DNA from: JANMDR01 sp031376425
GTDB taxonomy: Bacteria; Pseudomonadota; Gammaproteobacteria; Burkholderiales; Usitatibacteraceae
NCBI GenBank assembly: GCA_031376425.1
Contig: JANMDR010000052.1
Coordinates: forward strand, 1 to 10,022
DNA length: 10,022 nucleotides
Reading direction: 5' to 3'
The translations under genes and the position numbers were made by a program. Under the pieces are notes generated by a model, which searched no databases, was not told the origin of the DNA, and was given only the letters and a program-made list of their open reading frames with translations. How positions within the stretch are numbered: the stretch's first letter is position 1; every line of letters begins with the position of its first letter. Below are positions 1-7,369 of this stretch, piece after piece.

Positions 1-1
1 A

Positions 2-139
2 ACGTTGCCGGAACGACCCGATCGCATTGAGCCGCGCGCGAAGAAACGAAGGCCTAAAAAACTACCGCTATTAACTGTGCCGCGTCAGACTGCAAGAAAC
101 TTGATTTATGCCCAAAGAAACCTTAACCGAGTGCCATGA
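2..139 (+). CDS. IS4-type transposase, C-terminal end (partial)
   Basis: An open frame enters from the left edge and runs 45 codons to TGA at 137-139. It includes PERPDRIEPRAKKRRPKK followed by LPLLTVPRQ. The basic R-x-E-P-R-x-x-K-R-R-P-K tract followed by a short hydrophobic and proline-rich tail is typical of the extreme C-terminus of many IS4-superfamily DDE transposases. The catalytic DDE residues lie outside the window, so completeness cannot be judged. The stop is only 14 bp from the convergent stop of the receptor gene at 154. Any right-hand inverted repeat of the element must therefore be very close, overlap the receptor's end, or be missing. I cannot tell whether this is the same element as the one starting at 9944. 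The identification is from recalled family tails, not a search. Confidence 0.6.
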   Translation, partial: TLPERPDRIEPRAKKRRPKKLPLLTVPRQTARNLIYAQRNLNRVP

Positions 140-153
140 GGGTAAGCGTGGTT

Positions 154-2271
154 TTACATTTGCCATTGAATGCCTAATCTTACGCGCCGGGAAGTTGCCG
201 CTGTGCCAATCGTTTCATCGAAGCGCTTATTCAATAGATTATCCAGCGCGAAAACGATACGGAATTTTTCCACGTTGATGTTAAGCGTTGCGTCTAGTGT
301 TGTGTAAGCTGGCAGCCAGATATTGCCAGTGGGAATGGATGAATCATAGCGCGAGCCGACATACTTGAGTTGAAGTTGTCCATCCCAGCCTTTGGTGAAG
401 TGCCTGCTCAGCCGCGCTGATGCCTGTTGTTTGGCGCGCTGGCGAAGAGGCGGACCGCCCAGTGGGTCGCGAATATCAATTGCCGTCGCGTTGAGATGCA
501 GACTCATGCGTTCGTTCAATTCGTGTTGTGACGTGACTTCAATGCCGCTGCTGTTGATGCGTGCACGGTTGAGTAAGCGTGGTGGCGGGCCTGCATCAAA
601 GTCGATCAGATCTTGATAGCGGGCTGAAAATAGCGCAATGCGACCACGCCACGCAGCGCCAGGGCTGGTCGCGTAATACATCTCAAATTGGCGGGTTGAT
701 TCTGGTTTCAATAGTGGATTGCCGACCAAAGGGTGGGCGAGCGCGTAGAAGCTGGGTAATTTCACGGCTGATGACCACGACGCGCCAAACGTGCCGCAAT
801 TGACACCGCAAGATACGAACGTGCTGACGACAGGATGGATATCGTCTCGCCCTTTCGCGTGGTCCATGCGCAGGCCAGATTGCAATCCCCAACCATCGTT
901 TTCATAACGTGCTTCGATGATCAATCCCAGCGTTTCACGTTTTTGTTTGAATACGGCGGGGATCACGGCCGGGCCAAATCTGATGCGGCTATCATAGGTG
1001 ACTGATTCGGTTTGACCATCGATGCCCACCATGGCTTGCCATGCATTTTGGCGCAACGCAGGTCGCCACCATAGATACATTTCGTTTCGACGATAGTCGC
1101 CCAACGAATCGATGGGCGGTAGTCCTGCAGGGTCACGCAAACCTCTGGCAACGCCAGGCGACGATTCTTCAGATTGTCTTGAAAGCATTGAAATACTACT
1201 TTCCAAGATGCCGAACCCATCGAAGCGGCTTGTTGCTTGTATCGTCCCCTGTTGTGTTTCGGCTTGCCGATGTTCCTTTGTGCGGCCTACGGCAAATCTT
1301 CGCCCGCCACTATCGTCCGGAAAGCTAAGGTTGTCGGCATCGGTCGCGCGCAGAGTCGCTTTTAACGTGGTCGAATCACCGATTTGTGAATGGAACGCGG
1401 CGTTGAAGCTGTTGCTTTTTGAGCGCCCATCGTTTGCCGCGATCCCGTCGCGCTGGGTCGTCGCACTCAGCGAAATGTTGTCACCACGCCACAGCGCCGC
1501 AGCGGTTTCATAGCCATCGCCGCCAACGCCGATTTGTAGATTCACGCTAGGTTTGGCGTTTTGTCGTTTGGTAAAAATCTGCACGATGCCTGCCAACGCC
1601 TCACGATGCACGACGGATGCGCTGCCGCGCACGATTTCGATTCGCTCAATGTCCGCTAGTGCCATCGTATTTAGATCGACCGCGCTACCACGGGAAGATA
1701 ATGGATCGTTTTGTCGAATACCATCAATGAGGATGACGACATGGCTGGGGTCAGCACCGCGCAAATAGAGTGACGCGTAATTCCCAGTCCGTGGGCTTGA
1801 ATCGATAGCGATCCCGACTTGTAGGGAGAGCAAGGCGTTAAGACTTGACGGATTGAGTTGCACGATATCCGCGCGGGTGAGAATCGTGCTGGGTTGGCTC
1901 GGGTGGTTTTGCGGGCTGATGAGGGCGGATGCCGTGACAAGAATATCAGGCAGTCTTTCGGTTGTTGGTTGAGGTTGACCGGATTGGCTAATTTGGCTGA
2001 AGGCCGGCGATATTACGGCGAAGGTCAAACAAAGCGTGAGCAACTTGCTGCAGCATTTCAGTAATATCTGGCTAGGGGTGCGGAAATTGTTAATGTCCCG
2101 TTTTTGGAGGTGCTGACGGGATGCAGTGCTAGGCGTTCCGAAGGCAGTGTGGCTAGCCACACCACTGAGGAACAACAACGCAATGCGCCTGTCAGTGCAT
2201 CCAAAAATGGGATATTGGCAGTTTCCGCATCCCTTAGCCCAACAAGTTTGTGATCGTGCACTCGTATTCAT
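154..2271 (-). CDS. TonB-dependent outer-membrane receptor, BtuB-like
   Basis: This encodes an outer-membrane, TonB-energised uptake channel. The open frame is 705 codons, but the first ~70 look like untranslated leader. A signal peptide is visible at residues 72-92 (LLKCCSK then LTLCLTFAVISPAFSQ), 16 residues before a TonB box (DILVTA, 109-114). The plug domain spans about 105-236, with YLRGADPSHVVILIDGI and the IERIEIVRG motif. A 22-strand barrel follows, ending in a typical last strand (SRRVRLGIQWQM). From the signal peptide the length is about 610-630, which matches BtuB-type cobalamin receptors. The substrate is inferred only; no convincing cobalamin riboswitch was found upstream. No ATG lies near the signal peptide. 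The nearest in-frame non-ATG options are CTG (residue 71) or TTG (77), none with a good Shine-Dalgarno. The usual YGSxAxGG segment of the plug reads VVHREALAG here, which is unusual. The gene stands alone on its strand. Confidence 0.85.
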   Translation of the reverse strand: MNTSARSQTCWAKGCGNCQYPIFGCTDRRIALLFLSGVASHTAFGTPSTASRQHLQKRDINNFRTPSQILLKCCSKLLTLCLTFAVISPAFSQISQSGQPQPTTERLPDILVTASALISPQNHPSQPSTILTRADIVQLNPSSLNALLSLQVGIAIDSSPRTGNYASLYLRGADPSHVVILIDGIRQNDPLSSRGSAVDLNTMALADIERIEIVRGSASVVHREALAGIVQIFTKRQNAKPSVNLQIGVGGDGYETAAALWRGDNISLSATTQRDGIAANDGRSKSNSFNAAFHSQIGDSTTLKATLRATDADNLSFPDDSGGRRFAVGRTKEHRQAETQQGTIQATSRFDGFGILESSISMLSRQSEESSPGVARGLRDPAGLPPIDSLGDYRRNEMYLWWRPALRQNAWQAMVGIDGQTESVTYDSRIRFGPAVIPAVFKQKRETLGLIIEARYENDGWGLQSGLRMDHAKGRDDIHPVVSTFVSCGVNCGTFGASWSSAVKLPSFYALAHPLVGNPLLKPESTRQFEMYYATSPGAAWRGRIALFSARYQDLIDFDAGPPPRLLNRARINSSGIEVTSQHELNERMSLHLNATAIDIRDPLGGPPLRQRAKQQASARLSRHFTKGWDGQLQLKYVGSRYDSSIPTGNIWLPAYTTLDATLNINVEKFRIVFALDNLLNKRFDETIGTAATSRRVRLGIQWQM
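2147..2162. promoter_or_regulatory. 16-bp perfect palindrome in receptor leader
   Basis: GTGTGGCTAGCCACAC is a perfect palindrome, with partly matching CAGTG/CACTG just outside it. It falls within the first 40 codons of the long receptor frame, in the part that shows no receptor homology. That fits an operator or an RNA hairpin in a 5' leader better than coding sequence. The regulator is unknown. Confidence 0.4.
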
Positions 2272-2347
2272 AGATTCACTAGTGTCCCAACGTTCTTACG
2301 ACGAAATTCTGTAAGCATATGATTTGATTAGCGTGCTCGGCACGTTG

Positions 2348-2400
2348 AGCGCACAAGCTATACGAAATTTTGATTTTGCAGTTGTGCCTAGCGCACAAGC
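2348..2400. promoter_or_regulatory. Spaced direct repeat upstream of the receptor gene
   Basis: AGCGCACAAGC occurs exactly twice, at 2348-2358 and 2390-2400. The start-to-start distance is 42 bp, close to four helical turns. The second copy also forms a small hairpin with TTGTGC at 2382-2387. The position upstream of the receptor ORF and the same-face spacing suggest binding sites for a regulator. No regulator can be named. Confidence 0.35.
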
Positions 2401-2434
2401 AAATAGGTGACAGATTTTATCGAGTGAATACCGC

Positions 2435-2476
2435 AAGAAAAAGCGCACGACTGAATCAGTCTTCATGATTCAGTCG
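2435..2476 (-). terminator. Rho-independent terminator after the haem protein gene
   Basis: CGACTGAATCA (2448-2458) and its exact complement (2466-2476) form an 11-bp stem with a 7-base loop. On the minus strand it is followed by TGCGCTTTTTCTT. It lies about 50 bp after the stop of the 2526-3962 gene and separates it from the receptor gene downstream. The T-tract starts five bases after the stem, which is slightly late but acceptable. Confidence 0.6.
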
Positions 2477-2525
2477 CGACTTCGGGGTATTCGAAACGAA
2501 TGAACTACTTATCGTTGCCCAGCAA

Positions 2526-3962
2526 TTACTTAGGCACGAGCGGATTGTTTGTAATTGCAAACAAGTGGCTTACAGCCGTCTTTGGCGTAGGGGGATTTGC
2601 GGCCGCAATATTGTGGCAACCAAAACATCCCTTTATGTTTGTCTGATGGTAGGTTTCCATCGTTGCATTGGCGAGTAATAACGAACCAACTTGTTGCGCC
2701 GTATCATTCCCGCTCGTCGGAATTGACCCATTCCGTGTCCAAACAGCGCCGCCTTGGAAATAGTTACTACGTACATCACCAAGCTTGGATAGCGTATTGC
2801 GAATATCTTTATTTAGCGAGACAAGTTGTCCATTGTTGTTTGCCGATGCAGGTGTTGGCAGATTGCCCCATGGCATTGCCCGATAAACATTGTTTTGCTT
2901 GATTGTATTGCCTGTCGTCGCAACGATATTACCAGTTGCGCCGTCGACTTTCATCATTGCTGTCAGCGCGCCAATCTTTGAGCCACCATCGCTCATAAAT
3001 GTCCATTGACCTTTTGAGTTGTAAGGTACTTTTTGAATCGCTTGCGACGCACCAAATTGTAGATAGTAGGTATCGTCTGGGGCATTATTGCGATGTTCAA
3101 ATGTTGCCCAAACCATTTCCGGATGTCCTTGGACAGGGCCAACGACGTGCATACCAACGAGCGCGAGGGTTTTGGTCACTGTTGGCGTTGTCGTGCTGAT
3201 CGTCCATGTCGTATCGCCGACCTTGCCAACATAGTTAGGCACAGCTGCCGTCATTGTTATGTAGTCACCCACATTTTTGACGGTGGCAGCATCCACCCAT
3301 GCCGTCTTCAGTTCCATCGTCAGTGCGTTGGCATCACCAAGCTTTGCTTTATTTTGTTCGGCGTACTGGCTTATTTTTTGCAGCTCAGCTTTAGTTGTCG
3401 GGAATGGGCTACTTGCGGGCAGTACGCCGTTTGTGACAGCGGTATTGAACCATGCATAAACATCGTTGGCATGAATCCCAAAATAGACCAAAGAACCATT
3501 TAGCGATAGTAAGGTATCGCCGCCACCGGCTTGACCGCCGGGCTGAAAGCTTTGCGGCTTGGTACCACGCAAGGCAAATGTACGTGGGCGTGCTCTTGCA
3601 GCGAGCGCCACGCTGCCATTAGGTAAATAAATAGCATTGCCGTTGCTATCAAAATTGACATCATAAAAAACGGGCGAATCAAGAATAGTGCCTTGGCCTA
3701 GCGGGGAAGTAATCCATAAGAACATCTGATGCGACCATTTGTAAAAGTCGCAAGCGGTATTTTTGATTGGGAAATCAACACTGTTGGCGAAGGTCACGAT
3801 GCCGCCTTTTGTGGGGGTGCCTGAGACATACCAACTGGCGAGGTCTTTGGATGAGATATTGCAGGTGGCGGGTGATTGAGCCTGTGCCGTGCCAAATACG
3901 CCCGCTGAAACTAGGGCGGCGAACAAAATTTTGCTGCCCGTTATGATTGTTTTAGTTTGCAT
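2526..3962 (-). CDS. Exported single-haem c-type cytochrome-like protein
   Basis: The product has 478 residues. Residues 1-28 form a clear Sec signal peptide (KILFAALVSAGVFGTAQA, cut before Q29), so the protein is exported to the periplasm or beyond. One haem c attachment motif, CFGCH, lies at 446-450 near the C-terminus, preceded by ANATMETYHQ. The central segment MHVVGPVQGHPEMVWATFEH (271-290) is its most distinctive conserved-looking stretch. The large N-terminal part is rich in Asn, Gly and Thr and matches no enzyme I can name. I recall proteins of this layout annotated only as hypothetical or cytochrome c-family. Haem ligation is inferred from CxxCH; electron transfer or a haem-based enzyme are both possible. 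The ATG start is supported by GGGAG (3970-3974) with a 7-base spacer. The gene has its own leader and terminator, so it is probably monocistronic. Confidence 0.75.
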   Translation of the reverse strand: MQTKTIITGSKILFAALVSAGVFGTAQAQSPATCNISSKDLASWYVSGTPTKGGIVTFANSVDFPIKNTACDFYKWSHQMFLWITSPLGQGTILDSPVFYDVNFDSNGNAIYLPNGSVALAARARPRTFALRGTKPQSFQPGGQAGGGDTLLSLNGSLVYFGIHANDVYAWFNTAVTNGVLPASSPFPTTKAELQKISQYAEQNKAKLGDANALTMELKTAWVDAATVKNVGDYITMTAAVPNYVGKVGDTTWTISTTTPTVTKTLALVGMHVVGPVQGHPEMVWATFEHRNNAPDDTYYLQFGASQAIQKVPYNSKGQWTFMSDGGSKIGALTAMMKVDGATGNIVATTGNTIKQNNVYRAMPWGNLPTPASANNNGQLVSLNKDIRNTLSKLGDVRSNYFQGGAVWTRNGSIPTSGNDTAQQVGSLLLANATMETYHQTNIKGCFGCHNIAAANPPTPKTAVSHLFAITNNPLVPK

Positions 3963-4034
3963 GGTATTGCTCCCAATAATGAAGTGAATAGTGTGTTTTT
4001 GTAACTATATTTTTACGTTAAAACCATTTAACAA

Positions 4035-4057
4035 CACATTGCGACGCATGCAATGTG
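4035..4057. promoter_or_regulatory. 8-bp-stem hairpin in the haem protein promoter region
   Basis: CACATTGC (4035-4042) pairs exactly with GCAATGTG (4050-4057) around a 7-base loop. It lies 73-95 bp upstream of the haem protein start. A TATAGT -10 candidate lies nearer the gene on the minus strand, in AAAAATATAGTTAC. The dyad could be an operator or the base of a leader hairpin; this is low-certainty inference. Confidence 0.3.
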
Positions 4058-4210
4058 CAGTATAAAACGAGGAATACATTGATACTATCGGTCAAATAGA
4101 CAAAAAATGTTATTCCACATAAAGTATATGCCATTTTTATGGAATTTGATATCTGCTCATTTAGCAGCCATTTGCAGGATGAAATATTTGATAAAAATAC
4201 CAAACTGGGT

Positions 4211-4259
4211 ATCGGAATTTCAAACGCTATTTTTCAAGATTAGTTACTGTACCGGTCGG
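4211..4259. repeat. Dispersed repeat, copy A
   Basis: This 49-bp sequence matches copy C (7343-7391) at 43 of 49 positions in direct orientation. It ends in TGTACCGGTCGG, and the following bases (to 4268) resemble copy B at 6473-6491. On the minus strand it holds TTGAAA, an 18-bp spacer and GATACC, the weaker counterpart of the promoter seen in copy C. It lies between the terminator of the lectin-PLC gene and the haem protein promoter region. The surrounding 3963-4479 interval holds no convincing gene. Confidence 0.7.
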
Positions 4260-4416
4260 CCCATCGGCATTTACGTAGTGTGCACAGAAATTTTCAACCT
4301 GCTGGCAAGAAGGCAGTAGGGCTTGAGCCAGACGAGACACACCGGCATCGCGCTTGCGGGAAGAGGGCAAAGGCGTGAACCCAATAAAACCCACAGTCAA
4401 AAAATATTTCCGCAAT

Positions 4417-4453
4417 AAAAAAGACCCTGTGACGTAAATACAGGGTCTTTTTT
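4417..4453 (-). terminator. Strong, symmetric Rho-independent terminator
   Basis: A perfect 14-bp stem (arms 4417-4430 and 4440-4453, core AAGACCCTGT) has a 9-base loop and A/T tracts on both sides, so it can act in either direction. It lies 27 bp after the stop of the lectin-PLC gene. Terminators of this A-tract/GACC-stem/T-tract form are common in Bacteroidota, which agrees with the foreign look of that gene. Confidence 0.85.
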
Positions 4454-4479
4454 TATGTTCAACTGGTCGTGCTTTTTTT

Positions 4480-6306
4480 TCAGGAAGCGCTCATTACCCG
4501 CAAACAGGCACGTACACCATGAACGGATTCTACATAATCTGTATTGATGATGTTTACCATCTTGCCCTTCCTGTTGGGTGTAAACACAAAATCATTCCAT
4601 GCCCTGTCACCCAACAGCCGATGATTTACCTGCCCGGCAAAGGTTTCCACACTGTGTCGGTCAATTGTACTTTTAACTGCCGGCACATTCGTAGCCTGCG
4701 TAACAATATACAGGCTCGGATTTAATATAAAAGATACCGCGCTTAGTACAACACCTGCAGTTCCCTTTGTGCCAGTAACCGCGCGTATATCATTAATCAA
4801 CGCCTCTTCATTGGTGGTTAAGGTCCAGTTCAGCAGAAACAGTTCATCGTTATTGTCAAAATTGCCGAATTTTTCCTTTTGGTGATCTGCCATTTGCCGG
4901 TAATCTTCTTTGTTGGCATAGTCGTCGAAAATCTGCGCTGTATAAACATCGGCGGCATTAATATTGTTGCTTTTACGCAGGAAATAGATTCCCTTCCTGT
5001 TTTTGGCGGTAACGGCTTTGTTATACATGGCGCTGTTATTTTCAACCAGCAAAATTATTTTACCGCGCAGGGTGAAAAGTGGAAATTCAAACAGGTGATC
5101 GTACGTGTATGTTCCGGTAGCATTTTTATATTTTTCCACGTCGAACAGGTGTTCCTGCTTAATACTACTGGCCAGCAAGGCTATAAAGGTTTCATCAAGC
5201 GTTCCATCAAACCCCTCGAAATGAGAAAAATTAAGGATGATGGTTTCTTCTTTTGCACCATTCATGAATTTGTTTATATCGGCCAGTACTTCTGTCAGCT
5301 TGGGACCGTAGGCCGGACCGTGGTAAATATATAAATCGTCTTTATACCATTTTGGCCGAAGATCGAAATACCGCACGCCGCTTATTAACTGTTCGTAAAT
5401 ATTCTTGCTTTGGGTTTGGGCAATACCCTTTCCAAAATAGGTAGCCACTTCGGAAGGAATTGAAGCATCTTCACGGGTGGCAAGCACTTCAGCAAAATAC
5501 ATACCCGCATCGTGGCTGCCGGGAATGCATATTTGTTTCAGGCTAAGCGCTCCATCCAATGTTGCCATCCAGTTGCTGGTGTCTATGGTATGGCTTGTCC
5601 AAATAATATGTCCGTCTTTTGCAAATAAAACCAGTTGACCATAGTTTTCAAGAACAAGCCGCGCGCCTGCACCTTTTCCATAGGTGCCAGTCGCCCAAAC
5701 AGCATCTGCTTTAGTGCCTTTGTACAGCACCAAGTTGCCATCGTTCTGCATGCGCAGTTCGCTGGCCTCTTTTCCTGACGTACCCGATTCCCAAACCATG
5801 TTATTGGTTTTTGTTTGCCTAAGTTCAAGGTTACCTTTTGCCGTTAGCTGCAGTTTATATTTTCCATTGGCAGAAAAAAGATCTTCACTCTTGCGTATTG
5901 TTTGTTCATATTGCACATCACCATCCAAATGCAACAACATATCTGCCTGCTGCCCGTAGGTGCTGGTACTCCAAACCGCTGTACCATCTTTTTTATACAT
6001 CACTAGGTTGCCATCGTTCTGCAGTTCAATATAGTCGCCGCCTTTACCTTTAGTGTTGGAGGCCCATGCGGCATTTGTACCACCGCGATGGTAAATTACA
6101 AGGTTGCCATCATTTTGCATCCGAACGGCATCAATATCTTCTGAAAAAATGTTGGAATGCCAGAAGATCTGGTTGTTGATGGTACAGAATAATTCCAAAC
6201 AGCCGGATTGATGCAGCAATAGTTTGTAATTTCCGTTGGGCGACTGCAAATAATCGCTTATACCCAATACTTGTTCGTTACCCAGGCGGTTTCCTTTGTT
6301 GTTCAT
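4480..6306 (-). CDS. Tandem bulb-type lectin fused to PI-PLC-like phosphodiesterase
   Basis: The product has 608 residues. Residues ~10-130 and ~133-240 are two bulb-type (Galanthus-like, B_lectin) domains. Three intact QxDxNxVxY mannose-pocket motifs are present (QNDGNLVIY 64-72, QNDGNLVMY 96-104, QNDGNLVLY 187-195), plus degenerate copies. Residues ~245-595 form a PI-PLC X-like TIM barrel: GSHDAG with H265 and D266, RYFDLRP with R317, and IYHGP with H329. These match the first His, Asp, Arg and second His of bacterial PI-PLC, and the Arg-to-His spacing is close to the classical one. It ends in a barrel-like strand, KMVNIINTDY. The predicted role is cleavage of phosphodiester headgroups (perhaps phosphoinositide or GPI-type) with targeting to mannose-rich glycans. 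No N-terminal signal peptide is visible, so export would need another route. There is no Shine-Dalgarno before the ATG and the leader is AT-rich, as in Bacteroidota. The composition is much lower in GC than its neighbours, so recent transfer is likely. Confidence 0.88.
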   Translation of the reverse strand: MNNKGNRLGNEQVLGISDYLQSPNGNYKLLLHQSGCLELFCTINNQIFWHSNIFSEDIDAVRMQNDGNLVIYHRGGTNAAWASNTKGKGGDYIELQNDGNLVMYKKDGTAVWSTSTYGQQADMLLHLDGDVQYEQTIRKSEDLFSANGKYKLQLTAKGNLELRQTKTNNMVWESGTSGKEASELRMQNDGNLVLYKGTKADAVWATGTYGKGAGARLVLENYGQLVLFAKDGHIIWTSHTIDTSNWMATLDGALSLKQICIPGSHDAGMYFAEVLATREDASIPSEVATYFGKGIAQTQSKNIYEQLISGVRYFDLRPKWYKDDLYIYHGPAYGPKLTEVLADINKFMNGAKEETIILNFSHFEGFDGTLDETFIALLASSIKQEHLFDVEKYKNATGTYTYDHLFEFPLFTLRGKIILLVENNSAMYNKAVTAKNRKGIYFLRKSNNINAADVYTAQIFDDYANKEDYRQMADHQKEKFGNFDNNDELFLLNWTLTTNEEALINDIRAVTGTKGTAGVVLSAVSFILNPSLYIVTQATNVPAVKSTIDRHSVETFAGQVNHRLLGDRAWNDFVFTPNRKGKMVNIINTDYVESVHGVRACLRVMSAS

Positions 6307-6472
6307 AAATTAAGAGGTTGTTTTGTGGATGAAGATTGGGGAGGTCTTTTGAATGAAGAGTTGCTTTTGCCCTGCAACGTTACTGTTCAGATATGAAACA
6401 GCCACTAGTATTTTTCCGCGTTTCGGCTTGCAAAATATACCACACTAAAAAAGTGTTAAAAATATTTAAGCT

Positions 6473-6625
6473 TACCGGTAGGCCTATTGGCGTGGGTAAG
6501 GCGACCCACACCGGTACAGTGTACCCACGGAGCCTTACGCATGCACTGGGCGCGCACCACAGCCTATGTCCGAACCGGTGTACCGGCTGGTTCTCGGTCC
6601 AAGTGAATGAGCGGTTCGGGTTCTT
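6473..6625. repeat. GC-rich palindromic repeat segment B
   Basis: The first 19 bp (TACCGGTAGGCCTATTGGC, 6473-6491) match copy A at 4250-4268 in 16 of 19 positions. Nested dyads follow: GTGGGT/ACCCAC (6492-6497 and 6504-6509), GGTACA-G-TGTACC (6513-6525), and an imperfect hairpin around CCGGTGTACCGG. The repeated GTACCGG core and lack of a convincing gene suggest a repetitive extragenic or recombination-derived element. It sits between the stop of the glycosyltransferase and the AT-rich leader of the lectin-PLC gene. The remaining part, 6307-6472, is AT-rich leader with only a 5-bp-stem hairpin at 6442-6456. Confidence 0.55.
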
Positions 6626-6629
6626 GGCA

Positions 6630-7286
6630 TCACTGCATCAACCGCTCGATCTGCTCGACCGGATAGCTACGCCAACGGCGGTTCAAAGTGTCCTTGGGGT
6701 TGGTGTTGCGCGCATGCAAGCGGGCCACATACAGATGTTGATCGGGGTTGATGGCAATGCGCTTCTCCTGCGGCGCCCAGACAAAGGCATCGCCCACACC
6801 GACGTTGATGTCAGCAAATGGCGCGGTGCGCCAAAAATCTCGCCGATAACACAGCGTGCCACCACACACCCACGGTGCCCGGCCGTCGTACACATACTGC
6901 CAGGCGCGGCGCGTCCCCGGCGCGTAAAAGAAAACCTTGTCCAAACCACAGATGTCAGCGCCGTGGGCTTGCAGCGCCTTGACCTGCGAGCTGAGCCAAC
7001 TTGGTGCCATCCAGTCATCGTCATCCCAGTGCGCAATCAACTCGCCACGCGCCAACTCGCAGGCAATATTGCGTTTGGCGCCAAGAGTTGATTTACGGTC
7101 TAGGCGCAGGTAACGAACGTTGTCGTACTGCGGGATCAGGTCGGCCACACTGTCGCGCCCATCATCCAGCACGATCAATTCGCGCGATCCGTGGTCCTGC
7201 GCCAAAAAATTGCGGATCGCCTGTGGCACAAAATCACGCCGGTCCGAGGTGGGCATGATGCAGGACACCATGGGCTTTGCAAGCAT
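6630..7286 (-). CDS. Small GT2-family (GT-A fold) glycosyltransferase
   Basis: The frame is open to a GTG at 7337 (235 codons). I prefer the ATG at 7286, giving 218 residues, because the best promoter has its -10 at 7340-7345, which would start transcription downstream of the GTG. ATG 7271 is also possible; none has a Shine-Dalgarno. In 235-residue numbering, the nucleotide-sugar fold starts with MVSCIMPTSDRR (23-34), then ELIVLDDG (53-60), STLGAKRNIA (83-92) and the metal-binding WDDDDW (104-109). CGGTLCYRR (158-166) and VGDAFVW (181-187) occupy the acceptor and catalytic-base region, and HARNTN (208-213) follows. It probably transfers a sugar from an NDP-sugar to a glycan, lipid or protein; the acceptor is unknown. 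It has no membrane segment and no other sugar-synthesis genes nearby. Its GC-rich composition contrasts sharply with the lectin-PLC gene downstream. Confidence 0.82.
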   Translation of the reverse strand: MLAKPMVSCIMPTSDRRDFVPQAIRNFLAQDHGSRELIVLDDGRDSVADLIPQYDNVRYLRLDRKSTLGAKRNIACELARGELIAHWDDDDWMAPSWLSSQVKALQAHGADICGLDKVFFYAPGTRRAWQYVYDGRAPWVCGGTLCYRRDFWRTAPFADINVGVGDAFVWAPQEKRIAINPDQHLYVARLHARNTNPKDTLNRRWRSYPVEQIERLMQ

Positions 7287-7339
7287 TGCCAAGCTGGTGG
7301 GGGCGACGGGCAAACAGAAGTCGTGGTCTTCTTGCACGG

Positions 7340-7369
7340 AGTATAGGAATTTTAAACGCTATTATTCAA
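7340..7369 (-). promoter_or_regulatory. Sigma70-type promoter for the glycosyltransferase, inside repeat C
   Basis: On the minus strand, TTGAAT (7369-7364) is followed by an 18-bp spacer and TATACT (7345-7340). Both hexamers are close to consensus. Transcription would begin near 7333, which rules out the GTG at 7337 and favours a start at 7286 or 7271. The same arrangement, with a poorer -10, exists in copy A (TTGAAA, 18 bp, GATACC). Confidence 0.5.

Noticed and set aside
1041..1513. Plus-strand frames of 95 and 133 codons
   Set aside because: Both are antisense shadows of the receptor barrel; no start signals or domains.
2101..2300. Cobalamin riboswitch upstream of the BtuB-like gene
   Set aside because: A few short stretches look suggestive (AAGGGATGCGG), but the conserved GCCACTG box and the rest of the expected core are missing in order.
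4107..4319. Plus-strand 70-codon frame running through repeat A
   Set aside because: No ribosome binding site, and it crosses the repeat boundary into unrelated DNA; its resemblance to the antisense frame at B comes from the shared DNA repeat.
4227..4415. 62-codon minus-strand frame across repeat A (begins at a TTG)
   Set aside because: No ribosome binding site, starts inside a terminator-adjacent AT tract, and its last codons are simply repeat A. A short frame in B ends similarly (PTG motif), but this follows from the shared DNA repeat; coding is not shown.
4879..5334. Plus-strand frame of 151 codons
   Set aside because: Antisense to the PLC-like barrel coding region, with no supporting signals.
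6393..7091. 232-codon plus-strand frame
   Set aside because: It lies antisense to the glycosyltransferase, which has clear GT2 motifs in the other strand; the GC-rich DNA keeps the antisense frame open. No recognisable domain or ribosome binding site.
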